Shown here one piece after another: positions 11,139 to 22,900 of a DNA stretch of 64,000 bases (within the stretch, counting starts at the first letter, position 1; each line of letters begins with the position of its first letter). The notes under the pieces were generated by a model. The model ran no database searches. It saw only the letters and a list, made by a program, of their open reading frames with translations, and had not been told where the DNA came from. The position numbers and the translations under genes were made by a program. The stretch is from Chalciporus piperatus (lineage: Eukaryota > Basidiomycota > Agaricomycetes > Boletales > Boletaceae): the NCBI GenBank assembly GCA_038093975.1, contig JBBPTG010000012.1, forward strand, positions 287,175-351,174. The letters are read 5' to 3'.

Positions 11139-14100
11139 CTATCGTTTACTTTTGCGACCGCGCCGTGCGTTTTTCGCCTGCCTGTTTTCGACGATTTTAC
11201 GGGTTTTGCGGATTTGGTCCACAGTTTTGATCTCACTCTTAACACGTCCGACCGACTTGCCACCGAACCGTTTGCCGCTGGTGTTGTTCTTCGAGGCCCT
11301 CCCGAGAGGTTTGACGGGCCGAGCTTGCGGGGCTTCGCCCTCCCCACCGCCCGCACTTTCCTTCTTCTTGAGTTGCCTCGCTTTACGCTCGTAGTCATTG
11401 GAAAGCTTGTCGAGTGGCTTCGCCTCAACGATCTTGTCATGTCTCCATTTCTTCCCGCCAAGCCCGCGCACAGAGGCGGCCCTTTCCGCTTCCCGTTCTC
11501 CGACTTTCGGAATAGTGACCTTGGCCTTCTTCCTCCATTCATCAAAGCGGCCGCTCTTGTAAGTCGCCGGGAGACGTGTCCCGTTCTCCGTGCGCACAAG
11601 CTTGACGTTATCTGCGCCTATCCCATCACCCTTGATGAACTTTTTCTTCTTCTTATCCCATGTCATTCTGTTGTTGTGTCGCTGCCTATCGCCAACTGTG
11701 ACGTCGCCTGTAAGATCAAATGACGCTCCTTGGGCTTGCGCGGCAAACGAAGAGGCCCCATCTTGGAGTGAGTACCTGGAATTCGTCCATAAGGACAGCT
11801 TACTATGCGGCTCGAAAAGACGTACCCTTTTTCGGTGTTGGCGTCCTTCTGGTAGTGTGACATGTAAAACTCCTCGTCGCGATAAGAATCCTTTCCCTTC
11901 TTTTTACTGGAGGAGTCGAATACCGCCTGTAAAACGGCATGTGAGCTTAAGCATGGGATACCTGCCGATGATCGATACGTACGACAATTTCCTCTTCGTC
12001 TGCCATCTCTATATCGACATCGCCCTGTGGTAGTTCGTCTGCATCCACCGCTCCGACATTCTCTGCAGCGACGGACGAGGGTCCTGCAACAATCCTCTGG
12101 GCCGCTTTCACCAGGGCTTTCCTCCGTTCCTTCATCATTGCAGCATTCGCAGTGCCCGCCTTGCCCCTTGTCCCGAGTTCGAAGACAGTCTCCACAGGCT
12201 TGAACGCGGTCACAGCACGCACCATCGCGCGCCTCTTTTCTTCTTTCTCTCTTTCATCGTCGGCCGAGGCGCCGACGCCATCCCCTTCCACCTCCGTTCG
12301 TCCCATGAGTGACAGTACGGGGTGTGTGCCCTGGGCATCAGATGCCCATCCACCCGCTGATTTCGCCATTTCCTTGGCTCGTTTATAGCTTGCTGGGCTG
12401 GCTTTGCCACGACTTCGTTCATACATCGACTGTCCACGATCCATGACACCACGGAGACTGGGCAAGCTATGTTGTGAGGCGTGAAGTGTGCGGATGTACT
12501 CCACCTCCGCATCGACGATATCCTGAGCGAAAGGACCAAGTATGAGTGATTGCGTGTATGGCTCTTCAGAGGTGAGTACGGATGATGGATGGGCATCGAC
12601 ACCGAGCAGGGGACGACCGAGGAAGAGTTGTAGGTCGCACAGGTATGCAGCTTCGCTATGGTCGACGAAACTCCAAGCCCACCCCTTTCTCCCGGCACGA
12701 GCTGTTCTACCAACGCGATGCACAAATACCCTTGCACCGACGGGGAAGTCATAGTTGACGACGTGTTGGAGAATTGGGATGTCGAGTCCACGCGCGGCGA
12801 CATCGGTGACAACTAGAATTTGGGTTTTCCCTGCTAAGAATTGGGCCATCTGGTAAGTCCGTGTAGACTGCACAAGAGAACCATAGAGGGCTGAAACAGC
12901 ATAGCCCGCTGTAGAGAGGAGGGCAGAGAGATACTCGACATGATGCTTAGTGGCTGCGAACACGAGGGTCTGATGGGGTGCTGTGTGGGTTGGATATTTT
13001 GCCTTTGCCTTGCCTTTGCCCTTAGAGTCCTTGCCGCTATCGTCTCCTCCAGCAGTAGACGTTTGGCTGTTGGCGAGAGGGACTTTGATAACATCTCTCA
13101 GGAGGGAGAGCAAACAAGCATCCTTTTCGGATTGTTTCACCGGGAAGAAAGCCATGCGAAGATCTGTACTGATTTTAGATTCTGCATCCAAGCGGACGAG
13201 TTTTGGATCCCGAAGACCAGCTTTTGCGAATTCGACCAATGTTTTTGGAAGGGTAGCAGAGAAGAGTAGGGTTTGACGCGAAGCGGGAAGGCGGGCGAGA
13301 ATCTCGGACAAGGCGGTCGAAAAACCGAGTTCAAAAAGACGATCTGCCTCGTCGAAGACAACGTATTGAACTGAGGCAAGCGAGAGGGACATCTCGACGA
13401 TAAGATGGAGAAGACGACCTGGAGTCGCAATGATGCTGTTGATGCGGACGAGTGTTAATCGCATACTGTGAGATACGAAACGATGGACTCACATATCTGG
13501 GTTGCCGCTGATCATCTCGAATTGTTCATCCAAACCCTCGCCGCCGACGATGAGACCCCAGCGCAGGTTCTCTCCCTTTCCCATTTTGGTTTCGTCCTCA
13601 TCATCATCCTGGCCGTCGCCCGCGTGGGCGGCATCGTTTTTCCAACCTTTGACCAAGCTTTTTCCGACTCTGACGACTTGGAGAGCCAGTTCCCTGGCTG
13701 GTACGAGCACGATTGCGCGTGCACCAAAAGCATGGACATGACGCCCTCCGAGGCGCTGTATCAAAGGAATCATGTATGCGAGAGTCTTCCCCGAGCCTGT
13801 TCGAGCCATGCCGACGAGGTCCCTGGGGGGTGTCGCTAAAAGGGGAGGAATAGTTGCGCGCTGAATTGGGGTCGGAGTGCGATAGCCCTGGAGTGTCAGG
13901 GCACGAAGCAGAAACGGATGAAGACCTGTAAGATGTGAGATTGTGCAATGTGGACATGAGATTATACAGACCCATGCTTTGGAAGCTTCCACCTCCGACA
14001 TCGCCCTTGTTCTTTGATTTTCCCTTTATTTTCTTGAGGATGGCTGTTCCACCTTTTACGTTCCTCTTTGCGATGGAATCACGAATGAGTTCTTGAAGGT

Positions 14101-14251
14101 CCTCGTCGTCACTGTCTTGTGCATCGTTGACGTGTTTTCCTGCCAACGCTGATGATATATCGATGTCTATGTCCTCTTCATCTCCTGGTACGACTGAAAA
14201 GTCCGATTCGTCGTCGTCACTGACTGATCTTTTCCGTTTCTGCAATGCCAT
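11139..14251 (-). CDS. DBP10: ATP-dependent RNA helicase Dbp10
   Basis: Dbp10 (human DDX54) is a nucleolar DEAD-box helicase for 60S subunit assembly. Five exons (14251-13972, 13925-13493, 13435-11983, 11926-11826, 11775-11139) give 967 residues. In order: an acidic N-terminus, the Q motif region GYRTPTPIQ, Walker A ARTGSGKT (about 134-141), PARELA, DEAD (266-269), SAT, TDVAARGLDIP and HRVGRTARAG. The DBP10 C-terminal domain carries its hallmark FYMSHYQKDANTEKG, split across exons 4 and 5. A lysine-rich C-terminal tail (KKKKKFIKGDG, then many basic blocks) fits nucleolar targeting and RNA contact. The stop codon is 42 bp from that of convergent QTRT1. Confidence 0.95.
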
Positions 14252-14484
14252 TTGCAACTGGCGAAGATGAGAGCGATTCTGCTTACATAACCGTACATGT
14301 TGCATTCCAATCTCCGCGCTTCTGTGACGGCGTGAACGTCCGACAACATTAATGACATCATTCCGTCTTTCGATCGATCACAGCATTCCGGCCCCCATCG
14401 ACAATGCCATGTTCTCCGTCTTTACTTATAACCCTCCCCTCCTCATCCCATTCCTCTCAGTTCCCCTCGCTCACGACCACAATC

Positions 14485-14929
14485 ATGTTCGCCCGATCCT
14501 CTCCTTTCCTTTTCTTCCTCTCCACTTGTACACTGTTCTCGTCCCTCCCCGCTCTTCCAGTCATGCGTGATGTCTGGGTACCTTACATCACATCTCCACA
14601 GTCAGGGGCGGTGTGGACCGCTGGATCCACGTACACCGTCACTTGGGACGCCTCCTCTCCGCCCTCGGAAATCACAAATCCCGACGGGAAGGTTTATCTA
14701 AGACAGGGGAATGCAACCCAAGCAAATCCCATCGCACAAAACTTTTCCTTGAGTGCGGGGAAGGTCGATGTGACTGTGCCATCGGACACCGAGCCATGCG
14801 ACGACTGGATGGTCGTTCGTAAGTCTTGCTGCTCACATGCATCTTTCCGCGTATTGACTCATCCCTTCAGTCTTTGGTGACTCTGGGAATTGGAGTCCTA
14901 CCTTTACCATCATCGCGTTGACATCTTGA
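14485..14929 (+). CDS. Kre9/Knh1-like small secreted protein
   Basis: Two exons (14485-14818, 14871-14929) give 130 residues. The N-terminus has a hydrophobic signal peptide (FARSSPFLFFLSTCTLFSS). The mature chain has the family beginning ITSPQSGAVWTAGSTYTVTW, then a KVYLRQGN strand, and ends DSGNWSPTFTI. This matches the Ser/Thr-rich, GPI-anchored Kre9/Knh1-type domain that is widespread as short single-domain secreted proteins in basidiomycetes. No GPI attachment tail is visible in this short version. Relatives act at the cell wall; the precise role is unknown. A TATA-like CTTATAAC lies about 55 bases before the ATG. It is divergent from DBP10 across 233 bp. Confidence 0.8.
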
Positions 14930-15531
14930 TTGTATCTGATGCCTGATGGCTCTGTCAGTCGTCCAACAAAATCACGAACCTCATGAAGTAAAACAATCTA
15001 TAAAGAAAATTCTCTGGTACTCATTCTTCTCTCACGGACATTCATGGACTATACCCTTTCTTTCTGGGCTTCCTTTGACATGATCTAAACCCATCACTAG
15101 CGCATTTTGGACATTTGGCAACCATCTCTTGGTATTACTTTCCAATCCGACCTCACCTTATGCATCCGATCACTACTGTACTAGTTCACCCTTGTACTAA
15201 CCCACGCTTCATAGTTGCATTCTGATACCAATCTGACACCGGACTTACTCATGTGTCCGCTACTAGCAAAATCGAACATTTCGTGGTGCGTAGGTGCGCC
15301 TTGGACACGGTAGTGACACATCACATCGAGGGACGCGTTCCTCGTGTGTGCAGTACCGAACTCACGAAACAGGCGTCAGAACTGCATACATGCATGTCAC
15401 ACGTTAATACACGCCCCCATAGGCCAACATTTCATTCACTCATGCCTCGTGTTTTGCCGAATGTGGTTTCGTACGCGCGCGATGGCATCGTGGACCACGC
15501 CTGATTCTAACTTCCATCTGACAACCACACT
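14930..15531. other. Intergenic region, nothing recognised
   Basis: About 600 bp between two genes on the same strand. It should hold the terminator of the first and the promoter of the Smr gene. No coding run or repeat is evident. Confidence 0.4.
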
Positions 15532-16457
15532 ATGCTTTACCTTGTCGTAGGTGCTCTCGCTCTAATTGTAGCGTATCAAGCGTTCTTTGGAGACAGTAAA
15601 GATGAACATCCGCCGAGTCGTCCCCGATCACCGTTACGGTCTGACCGCCAACGCCCAACTACTCACCGGCGAACATACGATGATTCACAACGGCGCCCAA
15701 CTGTCGACCACCCCCCACAACAGAAGGAGTACCGTGACGCGCAAGTCGTCGACTCCACCTACGCGACTCTTCGCGCCAGAGCCAAACAGGAAGGAGACTC
15801 AATGGCCCAGTGCTACAAGCAAAGCAAAGAGGCTTACGAGCGCCATGATCGCGCCCGCGCTAAAACGCTCTCAGAGGAAGGAAAACGTCATGCTCTTTTG
15901 ATGGAGAAGCTAAACGAGAAAGCGAGTGCTATGGTATTCCAAGGTAAGTGCGAGCTGTCCATACGTGATCGATTGGCTAGAATCTTTTTTTTTTCCCCGC
16001 AGAAAACAACCAGGTACGAGTTTGAGGAAATGCTCATGGAAAAGTCGGCGTTCTTTACCGAACCTTATGGTAATTCAGGACAGAGAACCGGGCGAAGTTG
16101 ACCTCCACGATCTTTATGTGAAGGAAGCCCTGGCATACTCAGAAAAAGCCATCGAAGAAGCCAATAGACGAGGGGACTCTGAGCTTCGTTTGATCGTCGG
16201 TACGCAGATTTGAACATTTTCCCTGCATGACTCGAGTTTGATACCATGGTGGTGTCTTAAGGACAAGGCACACATTCTGAAGGAGGAATCGCTAAAGTGA
16301 AACCCGCGATACAAGAGGACATAAAAAAGTAAGTCTTGATGTCAGAGTCGCTCAGCACCACTAATACTGTCTAAAAAGGCGTGGGATGCGAGTCGAGGTA
16401 GACCCCACGAACCCCGGCGTGTTAATTGTTCAGTTAGGCAGGAGGTTGACGCGGTGA
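15532..16457 (+). CDS. DUF1771-Smr domain protein with N-terminal membrane anchor
   Basis: Five exons (15532-15943, 16003-16013, 16079-16199, 16262-16328, 16379-16457) give 229 residues. Residues 1-20 (MLYLVVGALALIVAYQAFFG) form a membrane anchor or uncleaved signal. An Arg/Pro-rich spacer follows, then the helical DUF1771 region (about 75-140; YATLRARAKQEGD to EKASAMVFQENN). The last part is the Smr domain with EVDLHDLYVKEAL and a catalytic-loop variant IVGQGTHSEGG, where most relatives have GKG. Smr domains are nicking nucleases or RNA-binding modules. The second exon is only 11 nt but is needed to keep the conserved ENNQDREPGEVDLH run. It is convergent with the TM9SF gene, 286 bp apart. 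Confidence 0.88.
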
Positions 16458-16743
16458 GACAGCACCTAAGGGATCGAATCTGACGAATTTCACTGACTGC
16501 TGTGTCACTCTTGATTGTATCTTGTGTATCTTGTAAGATGGCTGCTGTAATATACATGGTCCTGTTTTGTGTTAGTTTTATTTATTTATTTCTGAGGCCA
16601 ACAACGGGCTGGCGCAGTGGAAAGAACTGCAAACGGACTGAGATGCAACAAGTCCAGTCAGTCTCGTATAGTGGTCTCAGTATGGGTTGTGAATTGTTAT
16701 TGTCCAATGCAATGAAAACAGGTCCACACAAAATATGGCAGGT

Positions 16744-19587
16744 TCAATCGACACGAATCGCGCCATACAGTCTACGTACTGCCCAATATGATGCGAGGAA
16801 CCCAATTGTTCCTGGAAACAATAAGTTACGAGGAGATGGGTTACCAAGTTGGAAGGAGACATACCAGTGACGAGGAAATCAAAGAGACAGAGGAGGAATA
16901 AGTAACCCAAATACAAGGCAACGCTGGTGAAAGAACCGAGGGAGAGACGCGAGGCCCAGTAGAACAGACCGTAAAGGAAGAGCCAAAATGCGCTCCCTCC
17001 ACCGGTCAGGAATGCACGCCAGTGCCAACTGCAAGATGGCTCCGTTGATGATATATAGCGAGGAGGGATAGAGGGACGTACCGATATTCCTCTGCACATA
17101 ACATGAAGTACGTGAAGAGTATGGTGACTGTTCCGGTCGTCAATGCAACCACCCCCGCTGTGAGCGTTAAGAAACCAAATGCATAGTACGCGCGTGAAGC
17201 AAAGAGGCTCGACATGATAAAGTACAACTCGACGAATGCAGCGCCTGATAGTGTTTCAACATTAAGTGACATGTCAAACTTAGGAATGGTGTAACACTCA
17301 CCGAATGGCAGGATTCCAGCAAGTAGAGCAGATGCCTGTATGCACAGAATTCACATATAGTCGCGGATAAATTATCATGTAACTTACCCAAGGTTGGAGG
17401 TAGCGCGGTGCAGGCGGAATTTGTCGTGGGATCTGGTTTACTCTAACAGGATGTGACACGCCCTGTGTTTTCCCAGTAAGCCAACCAAACAACTGCAGGT
17501 GAATAGGCTACAGACCCCTTGTCGCGAGCCGATGTAGGATCCGATCGCCGACAATGGTGCTGATATCCCAAACCATAACAGAACGATGAGGAGCATAGTG
17601 GCTGTATCGAAGGTTTGCAGCGTTCAGGAACGAAACAAAAAGATACATACTGAAGGGGACTGCTCCTGAGGATCCTGCAACCCAAAGGAAGAAGTTGAGC
17701 AGGAAAAGGACGACGAAAACCAGCCTACACCCTGCTTTCAACAAGCGATGAATTGTAAAAGATGAACCAAAACATACGTCGGCAAGACTGTGGCGGTCAC
17801 AAAGGCGTTCTTTCTACGGTTGACACCACCGAGGGACGCATATATACGGCTGGAGTAATAACCGCCAATTCTGAAGTCCAATCAATTGGTGAGTCGGCGG
17901 ATAGACGAAGCTCAACGAAGTTTACTTGCCCGCCAAAGAATGACCAACACACCATCATTACTGTCGCTAGCGATCCACGGTTGGATGGCGATAGGAAGCC
18001 CAGCAATGCAAAAACTGTCCAGAAAAACGTGAATGCCTGAGCCAACGAGAACGTGGAAGAACTTACCAAGAGTGACTGAGCACATTGCACATAGTTGAGC
18101 ACCGTTACCAGTCATGACGGCTAGGAGCATTGGGAAGCGGGGTGCGCGGAATACCTCTCCATGTACAAGTTTCCAACCCCAATCCTCCTGGACATCCTCC
18201 TGTTGAAAGAGTAACATTAGATTGCATGCAAGTGACGGATAGCACGAAGCGCACGCTCAGATCGATGGCGTTGTAGCGGGAGATCTACAAACCAATATTA
18301 TAAGGTTAGATTGTTTGGAGCGGATGAACACCTACATCTCTCGATACAGTGCGAAGAAGAACGATTGCCACCATGACGCAAAGGAAAATAACGATCACGA
18401 GCGAGTTTATGATACTGAACCAGTGTATCCGGGGGTCGAAAATATGCAGGTAGTTATCCCAGCGAGTTGCCTAAATAACATTGGGTGAGCTCCGAAACAT
18501 GAAGGCTGACTAGGAATTACCCAAGGGGTATCTGATTCCTAACAAGGAGAATAAGAATTCATTTCAATTCGGGGGAAAACGGGGGTATCATACATTCCAG
18601 GTAACCCGGTAAGTGTAACGGACCATTGTTTCTTGGGTCTCTGAGAGCAAAAGTGGTTGGATATCAGCGTCACAGTCAAGTCTACCGGTATCTTCTTGCG
18701 AGCCACCGCGGCTGAGATAAATAGCTCAGAGAGGCGAGGACAGCCTCGGGCTAGCTACTCACCTTGATGGCCATACTAGAACACCAACAATCCGATAGAC
18801 ACTTGGGTCTCGCTGGTGGTACCTATTTCCGTGTCAGTCTACACTATGCGAGTGTGCACGCCACAAACCTCAAGACAATATCATAGTGGTTGTTCAGATA
18901 AGGTGTTTCAGTGTCGTCATCGCCGAGGTTGAAGCCCATGTCAAAGAAGAGCTCTCCCGTCTTCATGTCTCTCTTCATCTCTGCCCCCGGCAAGCCGTCG
19001 ACAAGCCAGTTGAGGGCATAGTCCTCCCGTATGCGGTCATTGATGAACTTTGCGTCTTGCGGTGGTACATGTTGTGTGCAGAGGGTGCGGCATGTGCCAT
19101 TGTCCTCTAGCATTTTAATCTAGCAGACATACTCAGGCGAAGAAACAATAGATAAAGCTTGTCAGTACGAACGTCATATGGAGAGTTGAATATTCGGTCC
19201 CCGAACAGAATGGAACCCAAAGACTCCGGCTGGCTCTTTGGACCACCATCAGGTTCACAGAAATGGAAAGCAGGGTTGTAATAGTCATCTTATGTTTGAC
19301 AGTTAGTGGGAGATTGAACGCGTATTAGTTCAGAACGCGCGTACAGTTGATCAGGGATTTCTGAAGTAAGGGATCACGTCAATGACACCATCTAGACCAA
19401 CAATACAGCGTACTAGTTTCGAGTCCTCCTTTCCCGATAGCATCGGAGTGAGAGCATTGACGAAGAGGTCTACTTGTTCCCCTTGCTCGAAGCTGTGGGG
19501 TGCTGCACCAGGCAAATAGAATGCATTGACGCTGGCCAAGGAGAACAACAAGGTACTGCCCAGGATGCAGTTATGCCATTCCTTCAT
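16744..19587 (-). CDS. Transmembrane 9 superfamily protein (nonaspanin, EMP70-like)
   Basis: Nonaspanins are nine-helix endosome/Golgi membrane proteins (yeast Emp70/Tmn family, human TM9SF). I can follow 19 exons in one continuous frame. The N-terminal signal peptide is followed by FYLPGAAPHSF at the expected mature start. The lumenal domain has FHFCEP, LFGDRIFNSPY, FINDRIREDYALNWLVDGLP and NNHYDIVLR. The membrane region includes RWDNYLHIFDPRIHWF, DVQEDWGWKLVHGEVFR, LGFLSPSNRGSLATVMM, VNQIPRQIPPAPRY, LCAEEYRWHW and the terminal RLYGAIRVD. Exon 2 is a 16-nt microexon (19360-19345). One intron in the membrane region uses a GC donor (GCAAGT). A mobile element array begins 71 bp upstream of the start codon, so the native promoter is probably displaced or replaced (inference). 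Confidence 0.92.
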
Positions 19588-19954
19588 GCTGAATGGATAC
19601 GGGCAGAGACGAAGAAGAGCTTGATGTAATATGTACCCAGCTAGATGTCGAGTTAAACGGCAATGTACCTATAGTTGTACAAGCCACGAAACAATTAAAA
19701 CAATTAAATAAATTAATTCGACGCGCAGCGTACCCTCGTAGCTCGACATTCTGCTCGTGTTCACGAAACAATCACAACAACATATATTTACACAACTTCG
19801 AGCAGTGAGGTACATACTACAATGAGCTAAAAAGCGAAAAAAGGCACAAAAAAGCGGTCAAGTAGTGCCAAATCAAACACGAGACTGGGAGAGTAATGGA
19901 CAAGGCGAGAATCAGTGTGACAAGAAGCAGAAAAAGGTAGGATGAAGTACTGTG

Positions 19955-22900
19955 TCATAGAGACAAGACATGGAGGAGGGATGAGTAACTACTAAGCATT
20001 GAGCCTGAGTAAGGAGAGGATGACTGTGAGTCGAGCACAACCTGAGTACGAATGAAAACATACTTTCGTCGCTTTGAAATGAGGATTGGACACTTCTCGA
20101 CACCCCATCGCCCCTTGCACTCAGTGCTGAAGCAGTGCGTACACGTTCGGCGCCTCGGAGTGTTCTTTGACGAAGTTGTTGCGTCATCTCCGTCCGTGGG
20201 CTCAGCTCGAGCGAGTGCGCGTTTTTTCGAGTTAGAGTGTGCAGGGGGGTCCGGTTTGTCACCATACTGGAACTGGAGTGCAGATTGGGCGAATTGATGG
20301 TCAGTGAGAGCTTTGTTGACTTGCCAGCGAGTGGCAGCGTCCGTTTCATTTGCCGACCCGGAAGTGGCTGCACGCTGTGGTGGAGCTGCAATGCTGTCGA
20401 AGAGAAGCTGTGGGAGTGTGCTGGATACCGAGGATGGAAGTCCAGTTTGATTCGTGAGGAGGTTTCGGATGGTTCTGGTATGCTGCGAGCTGAGGTTGGT
20501 AGAGGCTTTCTCGTTCGTGAAGTCGAGCCATGACTTGTAATAGGTCCTGAGCTGCTCGGGAATCTACAGCAATTTGTGTTCGAGTTAGTAAGTCCTCTGA
20601 CTGGTGTCAAATGGGTGAACACACCTTGTAGAAAATTGTCTTCCCCTCTGCATGAGCATTGAAATCCGAGGCAAGGGTCTCGAAATCAGGACCATCCGAT
20701 GTTGAACTCCGTGAGAAGATATAGAGTTGGAACAAGGCACGTTCAGCGCGGGTGTGAATGGGCATGACCGCAAATCGAGTGCCTTGCCGAAGGCTCAAAA
20801 ACGAGTGTAGAGGCTTCTGTTCACGCGCGAAAGCCCCGCTGTAGGGAAGCATCTGATACTGTGCTTGAGTGGTGTCGTCCAGTGGCAGGACACCAAACGG
20901 CTCTTTTGTGCGATCGTAGTTGTCACCGTTGACCCACTTTTCGAACCCAGCAAGTGAGTCTTCAGTGGTTTGTTCAAGCAGTGTCGCAACACGATTCTTG
21001 AGTTTGACGTCGAAATGACCAATGTAGGGCTGGCCAGTGCGATTTACTGTCCCAACCTGGATACCAGACAAAAGCTAGAGTAATTTAAGTTTCAGATACA
21101 AGTAGCACACACCTGCATGTTGTGCTTGACTGAAAAATCGAGCGCAAAGTTGACTGCCCGTTGCTCGGAAGCATTGAAGGATGGAAAGTGTCGGATGATG
21201 CTCTGGTGCACACCCCCCTCAAGATCATTTGTTCCACGGCAGCAACGATAGAGCTTGAGGCCATCTTTGTCCTTGCCAATTTCAAAGTACAGAGAGATTC
21301 CTGGTGGATCTGAGTAATAACCTCCTCGTAGATTCTCCAGGATGTTCTTGGTTATGTCCCATGCTGCCTCATTGAACAGAGGCTGGCCAGTTGTTGAATC
21401 GATCAGTGGTCCAAATGTTTTCAACACTGCTGCAACACGGCTGAATAAGATTTCGGGTCCAGGCACATAACGGCGGACTCGTGTGAGCACCCATCTGGGT
21501 GCTGACATCAGCTTGGCCTCATAGGTTGTCTTCTTGGTCTCCAAGACTGTCCTGACGGCCTGCTGGTCAGTGGGATCAGTGAGGAAAATTGCTGCACTGA
21601 GAGCTCGAACGAATGGGCGCCGCAGTCCATGGTGGAGAGAAATGGGAAATTGATGGAAAAGGTGCCAGATGTCACCAACAACTGATGACCGCATAAGTTG
21701 AAGGACTGTTGGATCGAGCTGTAAAACTGCAAGAATGAGATCACAAATTGCCTTGTGGGCTTCTGGGTTGCGCTCGGCCTGGTTAGGATTTTGTTCAGTG
21801 ACAACATTCCCACCTTGCTCCAGGTCATCCCGTGAAGACAGAAATGCCCTTCCCTCCAAAAAGTCAACTGGATCTGGCTGCTCGAAATTGTCGAGGTCAA
21901 GGGAGGAAGGAGGATGTGAAATGTCAGGCCCCATGAAGAGCATGCCTTGAGGGCGAAGCTCATGGGAAGCTCGTGTTCGAAGAGATGACAGGTTACATAG
22001 CATTGAAAATGGAACAGGTCCAAAGGCAGATAAAGGAGTAGGCTGCCGGGATTCGACAAGAGTAGGAGAGATGAGGTAGGCTGGGACAATTACTTGCTGA
22101 ACAATGATGACAGTGCGAGATTTGATGACATTGACTCCCTTGAATGTGGCAGGCCTGTCAAGTGAGATCATGCCATGCACAAGCTCGCGTCCATCTGGAG
22201 CAAACATGGTCACTGAAGTTCCTCCTGGAGTATTGGATTCAACCAGTTGAGGACAGTCAGTGGTGGTGAGGACCTCGTAAATGTGCCATGCAGCATACAC
22301 ATGCAATGCTGCATAAGCAACAAACACAGGCTTCAAGGACTTCTCTACCCAATCTTGGCTGATGCAGACCTCAGGATTCTGCACAAAGCGCTTTCGAAGG
22401 ATAGAAGCACATAGTGAAACCAGGGACATGCTGCCACTGAATGGAAGGGGCAAGTGGTTCTTGATCAGGTTGAAGAGCTCAACATGGCCCAGAAATGGTC
22501 CAGTTGAGTTGGGGGTACAATCACCATGCAGCCGCTTGAAGTTGACTCTGACATCCACACCAACCTTCTTATAGACCTCTGAGCATAGGAAGGTCTGTAG
22601 TGCATGTGGGAGAGTGATGTACCCATCATGCATGAAGGAATGGGTCTAGTAAGAAATGGTCAACTCAATGTACAACATTCTTCAACATCACAGGCATACA
22701 CACCTGAATCAGATAGACTGTCTTCTGATATGCAACCTCAATGACAGCAACACGCCCAGAGAGTCCTGTTGAGATCTGCACTGGAAACTGAAGCCCAAAG
22801 CCAATCACGACAGGGGTTGCATCAGTGTGGTGATTCATGATGACGTTGAACTGCAAGTTCACTTGTTGAGCTGTGGTGAGCTGAACCACCCTCCAGTTTG

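Noticed and set aside
16608..16680. tRNA-like start with a good A box (TGGCGCAGTGG)
   Set aside because: No matching B box, no paired acceptor arm and no cloverleaf follow, so it is not called a tRNA gene.
20052..20533. Plus-strand open frames opposite the transposase gene
   Set aside because: They are antisense shadows of the last exon, with no domain and no splice support; the same holds in copy B.
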